From contig DASZQO010000161.1 of assembly GCA_035549615.1 (NCBI GenBank), forward strand, positions 1 through 19,321: DNA of 19,321 nucleotides. The letters run 5' to 3'. Made by a program: the position numbers and the translations under genes. The stretch is from JAKAWQ01 sp035549615 (GTDB taxonomy: Bacteria > Pseudomonadota > Alphaproteobacteria > Acetobacterales > Acetobacteraceae). Positions 15,039 through 19,321 of the stretch are shown here, piece by piece (positions within the stretch are counted from its first letter, which is position 1; every line of letters starts with the position of its first letter). The notes under the pieces are model-generated. The model had not been told where the DNA came from and did not search any database. It saw only the letters and a list, made by a program, of their open reading frames with translations.

Positions 15039-17594
15039 ATGAAGCAGCCCGAGGCGGATGATCTTCCCCGCACCTGGCGCGGAAGGCTTTCTGCACGCCT
15101 GCGGGGGCGACCGGATACCGAGCATGAGATGAGCTTCAACCGGCTCATCTTCACAACCGTCATCACGCTCTATCTCGTCGCTGTGGGGCAGCCGCTTGGC
15201 GGGGCCGCGCTGCTCGGCATGGCGGTCTTCGCTCTCGGCACGGTCGCGATCATCGCGCACATCCTCACCTGGCCCGCTGTCAACGTCCCTCGCCGGCTTT
15301 TCGCCCTTTGCTGGGATATCGGCTTCGTTGCTTATGAAATGCATGCCGGCAACGGGCTCACGGCGATTCTCTATCCGGTCTATCTCTGGGTCATCTTCGG
15401 CAACGGCTTTCGCTTCGGCATCGAATATCTCCGCATCGGAATGCTTGCCAGCCTCGGCAGTTTTGCCGCGGTCGTGCTGACGACGCCATTCTGGCGTGAC
15501 AACCCGGCACTTTCCGCCGGGCTGATGATTGGCCTTGTGATCCTGCCGCTCTACGCCGGCGCGCTGATCCGCAAGCTCTCACGCGCCAAGCAGCAGGCCG
15601 AGGCCGCCAACCGCGCAAAAAGTCTGTTCCTGGCAAGCGTCAGCCATGAGCTGCGCACACCGCTCAACGCCGTGATCGGCATCGGCGAAATGCTGCTCGA
15701 AACCAAACTCGACCACGAGCAGCAGGACATGGCCAGAACCATGCAGGATGCCGGCCGGGCCTTGCTGGCCCAGATCTCCAGCATCCTCGACTTCGCGCGT
15801 ATTGAGGCGGGAAGAATGCCGTACACGGAGGTCGATTTCGACCTCCTCTCGGTCCTCGTCGAGACACGCGCCATGCTTGCCGCCCAGACGCGCAACAAGG
15901 CGCTTCGGCTTGGCCTCACCATCACGCCCCGCACGCCGACGGCGCTCATCGGCGATGAGCAGCATCTGCGCGAGGTACTGCTCAATCTCGGCGCCAATGC
16001 AATGAAGTTCACGGAATCGGGAAGCATCGTCATGGCCGTCGATGCCACCCCGATCAGCGAGGACCGCGTCCTGCTTCGCTGCGAGGTCTCCGACACCGGA
16101 ATCGGCATCGCCGCAGAGGCCTGCGAGCGAATCTTCGAAGGCTTTACCCAGGCAGATGCCTCGATTGCCAACCGCTACGGCGGCACCGGCCTCGGTCTCG
16201 CCATCTGCAAGCGGCTGGTGGAGCATCTTGGCGGCGAGATCGGGGTCGACAGCGAGCTCGGAAAAGGCAGCACATTCTGGTTCACCATGCCGCTCGGCCG
16301 GCGGGTGGCGAAAGCCCCGGAACGCCTGGCGGAATTGCCCGTCTTCCTTCTCGGCCGCGAGGAGGCCGACGAAACGCTCGCCAAGGCGATGGCGGCAGCC
16401 TCTCTTGCGCCGCAACGCCATACCGGGATGGCCGAGCTGCTGGCCGCACTCGAAAAGGTGGGCCGGCGCAACGCGCTGGTGCTGCTCGATGGACGGCGAC
16501 TCTCGGCGGCGCCGGAAGTGGTTGCCGAAGCCCTGCGCAGGGCCGATCCCTCCGACCGGATGACCCTCGTTCTGATCGCCTCCCCGACCTCCCCCTCGAT
16601 TCCCTCTGGGCAGGAGACAAGCGGGGCCGAGAGCGTCATCGCGCGGCTCTTCAACATGGTCCTGCCGCCGGTGCCGAAGCCGGAGGCGTTCGAGGCGGCG
16701 GCGCGGCTCGCGCTGGCCAATCTGCCCCGCCGGGAAGAGAGGATCACCGTCTCGGCCGCCCAGCCCCGGCTCAATATTCTTGTCGCCGACGACAACCGGA
16801 CGAACCAGAAAGTCATCGCCAAGATCCTTGAGCGCGCCGGACACGCGGTCACCCTGGTGGAGGATGGCGAGGCCGCGCTCGATGCGCTGGAGAGCGGACC
16901 GTTCGATGCCGTGCTGATGGACGTCAATATGCCTCGGCTCGACGGGCTGGAGGCAACCAAACTCTATCGGATGACCGAGCTCGGAGGAGCGCATCTCCCG
17001 ATCATCGCATTGACCGCGGACGCCACCCCCGAGATGGCCAGAAGCTGCATCGAGGCCGGGATGGATGCCTGCGTCACCAAGCCGGTCGAGCCGCATCTGC
17101 TGCTCGACTTTCTCGCCACCCTTGTGCCCGAATCGAAGCAAGGGGCGGAAGAGGCGGAAGCCGCGCAAGGAACTGAAGCCGAGATGTCGGCGCAGGTCAC
17201 CGACATCGCATCGCACCCGCAATTCAAGGTCGTGGCGCTCCCGGTTCTCGATAGCGCCACGATCCAGGAGCTCGATCGGCTTGGCGGCGAAGCGTTCGTG
17301 ACGGATCTGGTCGAAGGATTTCTCGAGGACGCCGGAGAGACGCTGCGCGAACTCGAAGCGGCGTCGGCGCAACGCAACCTCAGCCTTTTCCGAGCCAAGG
17401 CGCATGCGGTCTGCAGTGGTGCCGCGAATATCGGCGCCCGCCGGATCAACGAGCTCTGCCGCCCCTGGAGCGGCATGCGCGCTGCCGAGCTCGCCGAGCG
17501 CGGACCGGCTTATCTCGCCCAGCTCGCCGAGGAGCTGGGGCGCCTGCGCCAGCACCTCGCGCGTCTTCGCGCACCGCAGGACCGGCGCGGCTGA
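15039..17594 (+). CDS. RpfC-like membrane hybrid histidine kinase
   Basis: This 851-residue multidomain sensor kinase resembles RpfC, the receptor for cis-2-unsaturated fatty acid (DSF) signals in Xanthomonas. Order: short cytoplasmic N-terminus with RGRPDTEHEMSFNRLIF; about five membrane helices (residues 30-180, including YPVYLWVIFGNGFRFG); HisKA with His203 in SHELRTPLNAVIG; HATPase with LLNLGANAMKFTESG, DTGIGI and GGTGLGLAICKRL; a degenerate receiver-like segment (about 425-560); a true receiver with Asp584/585, phospho-acceptor Asp628 (LMDVNMPRLDG) and Lys681; and a C-terminal HPt domain with His789 (AHAVCSGAANIGA). In the HPt motif the usual Lys three residues after His is Cys. No rpfF or rpfG lies nearby, so the ligand and the response regulator are unknown. 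The start at 15039 has only a weak GGAAG upstream. The membrane-sensor similarity makes the RpfC-type call good, but DSF sensing is inferred. Confidence 0.88.
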   Translation: MKQPEADDLPRTWRGRLSARLRGRPDTEHEMSFNRLIFTTVITLYLVAVGQPLGGAALLGMAVFALGTVAIIAHILTWPAVNVPRRLFALCWDIGFVAYEMHAGNGLTAILYPVYLWVIFGNGFRFGIEYLRIGMLASLGSFAAVVLTTPFWRDNPALSAGLMIGLVILPLYAGALIRKLSRAKQQAEAANRAKSLFLASVSHELRTPLNAVIGIGEMLLETKLDHEQQDMARTMQDAGRALLAQISSILDFARIEAGRMPYTEVDFDLLSVLVETRAMLAAQTRNKALRLGLTITPRTPTALIGDEQHLREVLLNLGANAMKFTESGSIVMAVDATPISEDRVLLRCEVSDTGIGIAAEACERIFEGFTQADASIANRYGGTGLGLAICKRLVEHLGGEIGVDSELGKGSTFWFTMPLGRRVAKAPERLAELPVFLLGREEADETLAKAMAAASLAPQRHTGMAELLAALEKVGRRNALVLLDGRRLSAAPEVVAEALRRADPSDRMTLVLIASPTSPSIPSGQETSGAESVIARLFNMVLPPVPKPEAFEAAARLALANLPRREERITVSAAQPRLNILVADDNRTNQKVIAKILERAGHAVTLVEDGEAALDALESGPFDAVLMDVNMPRLDGLEATKLYRMTELGGAHLPIIALTADATPEMARSCIEAGMDACVTKPVEPHLLLDFLATLVPESKQGAEEAEAAQGTEAEMSAQVTDIASHPQFKVVALPVLDSATIQELDRLGGEAFVTDLVEGFLEDAGETLRELEAASAQRNLSLFRAKAHAVCSGAANIGARRINELCRPWSGMRAAELAERGPAYLAQLAEELGRLRQHLARLRAPQDRRG

Positions 17595-17624
17595 CGATCG
17601 ACATCAGCCACCACCGTCGATCGT
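17594..17624. terminator. inverted repeat at convergent gene ends
   Basis: ACGATCGAC (17594-17602) and GTCGATCGT (17616-17624) form a perfect 9-bp stem with a 13-base loop. It covers the kinase stop and the last SDR codons, where the two genes converge with a 9-base gap. It lacks a U-tract, so it may slow or end transcription only weakly, or be partly a by-product of coding. Confidence 0.35.
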
Positions 17625-18365
17625 GAGGATCGTGGCGTTCGTATAGCCGGAGCGGGGGCTGGCAAGAAACGCGACGGCGGAACCGATCTCTTCAGGCGTG
17701 GCGGGACGGCCGAAGGGCATATGGGCGAAGAACTCGCGCCAGCGCGCGGGTTCGCCGAAGGTGCGTTCGGCGCGGGCACGCTGGAGCATGACCAGCCGAT
17801 CGGTTTCGACCGGCCCCGGATTGATGCCGACCACGCGCACGCCATGGGCCGGGCTCGCTCGGCCGAGTGCGCGTGTAAAGGCCATCAGCGCCGCGTTGCC
17901 GGCAGAGCCGGCAATATAGTCGGGGTCGAATTTTTCCCCCGCGGCACCGATAACATTCACGATCACGCCGGTGCCACGCTCGGCCATCCGCGCATAGATC
18001 GCGCGGGTAAGCGAAATATAGCCGAACACTTTCAGGTCCCAGGCCGCACGCCAGGTCCTATTGTCCACCGCAGCGATTCCGCCCGGCGGGATCGCGCCGG
18101 CGTTGTTGACGAGGATATCGGGCGTGGGGGCCAAGGCGGCAACGCGCTCCACCTCCTCCTCGCGGGAAAGATCGGCCGCGATCGTCTCCACTGGCACCTG
18201 GGACCGCTCACGGATCATCGCCTGAGCGGCGGCGAGGCTCTCCGGGTTGCGCGCGACGAGCGTAATGGCGACGCCTTCGGCGGCCAGTATGGAAGCCGAA
18301 GCGCGGCCGATCCCCTTCGATCCGCCAGTGACGAGCGCGGTCTTTCCACCGAGTCCGAGGTCCAT
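17604..18365 (-). CDS. atypical short-chain dehydrogenase/reductase-fold protein
   Basis: This 253-residue protein has a classical SDR fold: the cofactor motif TGGSKGIG at residues 13-20, NNAG at 87-90 and the C-terminal PxxETDR and ILTIDGGG segments. However, the active-site residues are not conserved. The usual Asn of helix 4 is Lys112 (DLKVFGYISLT). The catalytic Ser position is Gly140 (VNVIGAAGE). In place of YxxxK the sequence is GSAGN, with Asn157 at the Lys position and Gly153 at the Tyr position. The substitutions look like a coherent family pattern (DPDYIAGSAGNAALMAF) rather than decay, since I recall similar proteins in other alphaproteobacteria. It may bind NAD(P) without classical catalysis. 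It is the second gene of a probable operon, 33 bases after the PuuD-type gene. Confidence 0.88.
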   Translation of the reverse strand: MDLGLGGKTALVTGGSKGIGRASASILAAEGVAITLVARNPESLAAAQAMIRERSQVPVETIAADLSREEEVERVAALAPTPDILVNNAGAIPPGGIAAVDNRTWRAAWDLKVFGYISLTRAIYARMAERGTGVIVNVIGAAGEKFDPDYIAGSAGNAALMAFTRALGRASPAHGVRVVGINPGPVETDRLVMLQRARAERTFGEPARWREFFAHMPFGRPATPEEIGSAVAFLASPRSGYTNATILTIDGGG

Positions 18366-18398
18366 GAAGCCTGCTCCGGGATGGCCAGTGGGATTTGA

Positions 18399-19139
18399 TC
18401 AGGCAGCCCGGCGAAGGCCGGTTCGGAAGACGCGGGCCGCGCGGCCAAAGGCGGCGAAGAGGGCGAGGCGATCGGCAAACGCGAGAACATCCCACTCGGG
18501 GTGCCATTGCACGCCGAAGGCGAAGGGGCTGCCCGCAACGCGCACCGCTTCGATCGTGCCGTCAGGCGCCCAGGCCTCGACGACGAGTCCCTCCCCCGGC
18601 CGGTCGATCGCCTGCTCATGCAACGAGTTGACCGTGATCTCGCGTTGCCCAAGCAGCTCGGCGATCCCGCCTTCGAGGGCAACCTTGTGCTTGGGGCGAT
18701 ATTTCTGGGCGGCCGGGCCGGTGCCGCCACGATGGTCGAGCCGCCCCGGAAGAGTCTGCACTTGCTGATGGAGTGTGCCGCCGAGCGCGACGTTCAGCTC
18801 CTGAACACCACGACAGATGGCAAGCAGCGGCAATCCCCGCCCCAGGGCCGCACGGATAAGGGGAAGCACCGTCGCATCGCGCGCGGGATCATGGCGGTCA
18901 GGCGTCAGGTCTGTCGTCTCGCCATAGAGAGCCGGCTCCACGTTCGAAGGGCTGCCGGGCAGGAGCAGTCCGTCCAGACGGTCGAGCAGGGCGACCATCG
19001 CCTCGCCTTCGGGCGGGATCATGACCGGCAGGCAATCGGCGGCAGCGATCAATGCCTTGCCATAACGGGAAGGGGTCGTGGCGAAGAGATGTCCGCCGGC
19101 CTCCTTCGCGCAGGCAGGCAGGCCAATGATAGGGGTCAT
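18399..19139 (-). CDS. class-I glutamine amidotransferase-like hydrolase (peptidase C26, PuuD type)
   Basis: This 246-residue cytoplasmic hydrolase belongs to the family of gamma-glutamyl-GABA hydrolase (PuuD), which cleaves gamma-glutamyl amides in putrescine breakdown. The catalytic nucleophile is Cys109 in LLAICRGVQELNVALGG. The other residues of the triad are His213 and Glu215 in FGVQWHPEW. Other family features are the opening PIIGLPACAKEAGGHLF, the GLLLPGSPSNVEPALYGE loop and TVNSLHEQAID. Related enzymes also act in gamma-glutamylated amine or ethanolamine pathways, so the substrate is not fixed. No other Puu pathway genes are visible in the window. The ATG at 19139 is preceded by no strong ribosome site, and it overlaps the stop of a short upstream ORF by ATGA. 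Confidence 0.9.
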   Translation of the reverse strand: MTPIIGLPACAKEAGGHLFATTPSRYGKALIAAADCLPVMIPPEGEAMVALLDRLDGLLLPGSPSNVEPALYGETTDLTPDRHDPARDATVLPLIRAALGRGLPLLAICRGVQELNVALGGTLHQQVQTLPGRLDHRGGTGPAAQKYRPKHKVALEGGIAELLGQREITVNSLHEQAIDRPGEGLVVEAWAPDGTIEAVRVAGSPFAFGVQWHPEWDVLAFADRLALFAAFGRAARVFRTGLRRAA

Positions 19140-19244
19140 GGGAAAATCCGGTATCGGGGTTCGCTGCAGCTTCGCATCACATAGGATTGCGGCACCGCCA
19201 TGGTGCGCGTGGCATTGGGGTAGCGGGAATGCGCCGAGCGCGGA

Positions 19245-19321
19245 TCACGGAACTTGCTGGCGCGCGCGGGCACCGCGCTCGAGCGCGCGGGCGATCAGGG
19301 GGTCGATACCGAACTCCTTTC
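19245..19321 (-). CDS. C-terminal end of an unidentified gene
   Basis: On the minus strand the window edge is open in one frame: KEFGIDPLIARALERGARAR followed by QQVP and a TGA at 19245. The amphipathic helix-like end (IDPLIARALERG) looks like a real protein terminus, but 24 codons are too few to name a family. It would lie upstream of the PuuD-type gene, separated by 105 bases. An overlapping frame (19136-19273) is an alternative reading of the same DNA. Confidence 0.45.
   Translation of the reverse strand, partial: KEFGIDPLIARALERGARARQQVP

Noticed and set aside
14674..15042. 122-codon ORF ending in an ATGA overlap with the kinase start
   Set aside because: The overlap is suggestive, but there is no proper ribosome site (AAAGG only two bases from the ATG), the product is Arg/Gly/Pro-rich and resembles nothing known, and a competing frame has the better site.
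15579..17555. 658-codon minus-strand ORF over the kinase gene
   Set aside because: Antisense shadow caused by strong third-position G/C bias. The plus strand holds complete HisKA, HATPase, receiver and HPt motifs.

Overview
The window is high-GC DNA with tightly packed genes, many of them overlapping by ATGA. It fits an alphaproteobacterium, most likely in the Acetobacteraceae. Three things suggest this: a regulatory-type PTS cluster (short HprK, RapZ, mannose-family EIIA, HPr, EI); the G+C-rich codon use; and an A/T-rich hairpin between the convergent genes at 12.3 kb that resembles an intergenic terminator repeat I recall from acetic-acid bacteria. The family assignment is inference, and nothing here fixes the genus.

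Layout. 1-2356 (+): C-terminal part of a YyaL/DUF255-type protein, an O6-alkylguanine-DNA methyltransferase, and a zinc-free quinone oxidoreductase overlapping it by ATGA. 2502-3950 (+): a DHA2-type multidrug MFS exporter. 3977-4346 (-): a broken small membrane-protein gene, apparently unannotatable as one ORF because of a one-base frameshift. It also carries an in-frame expansion of an 8-bp tandem repeat. 4400-8677 (-): a six-gene operon read hprK-rapZ-EIIA-ptsH-ptsI-modE-like, in which every junction overlaps. 8987-12266 (+): a FUSC / DUF1656 / HlyD efflux operon of the AaeB-AaeX-AaeA type. 12492-14417 (-): a TetR regulator followed by the MFS exporter it probably controls, with a palindrome between them. 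14418-15038: a long gap with no convincing gene. 15039-17594 (+): a large RpfC-like hybrid histidine kinase. 17604-19139 (-): a class-I glutamine amidotransferase-like hydrolase (PuuD type) and an SDR-fold protein that lacks the canonical SDR catalytic residues. 19245-19321 (-): the last codons of an unidentified gene.

How the parts work together. The PTS cluster contains the phosphorelay EI to HPr to EIIA, the HPr-serine kinase and RapZ, but no sugar-transporting EIIBC, so it is probably a regulatory relay. A ModE-type DNA-binding protein is translationally coupled to its end, which raises the possibility of a link between PTS state and molybdenum or another regulon. Three separate exporters (DHA2, FUSC/HlyD, TetR-controlled MFS) suggest a life among toxic organic compounds. 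I do not see a mobile element, CRISPR array, rRNA or tRNA. The most interesting items are the broken membrane gene with the octamer repeat, the ModE-like end of the PTS operon, the RpfC-like kinase standing without RpfF/RpfG neighbours, and the catalytically atypical SDR.
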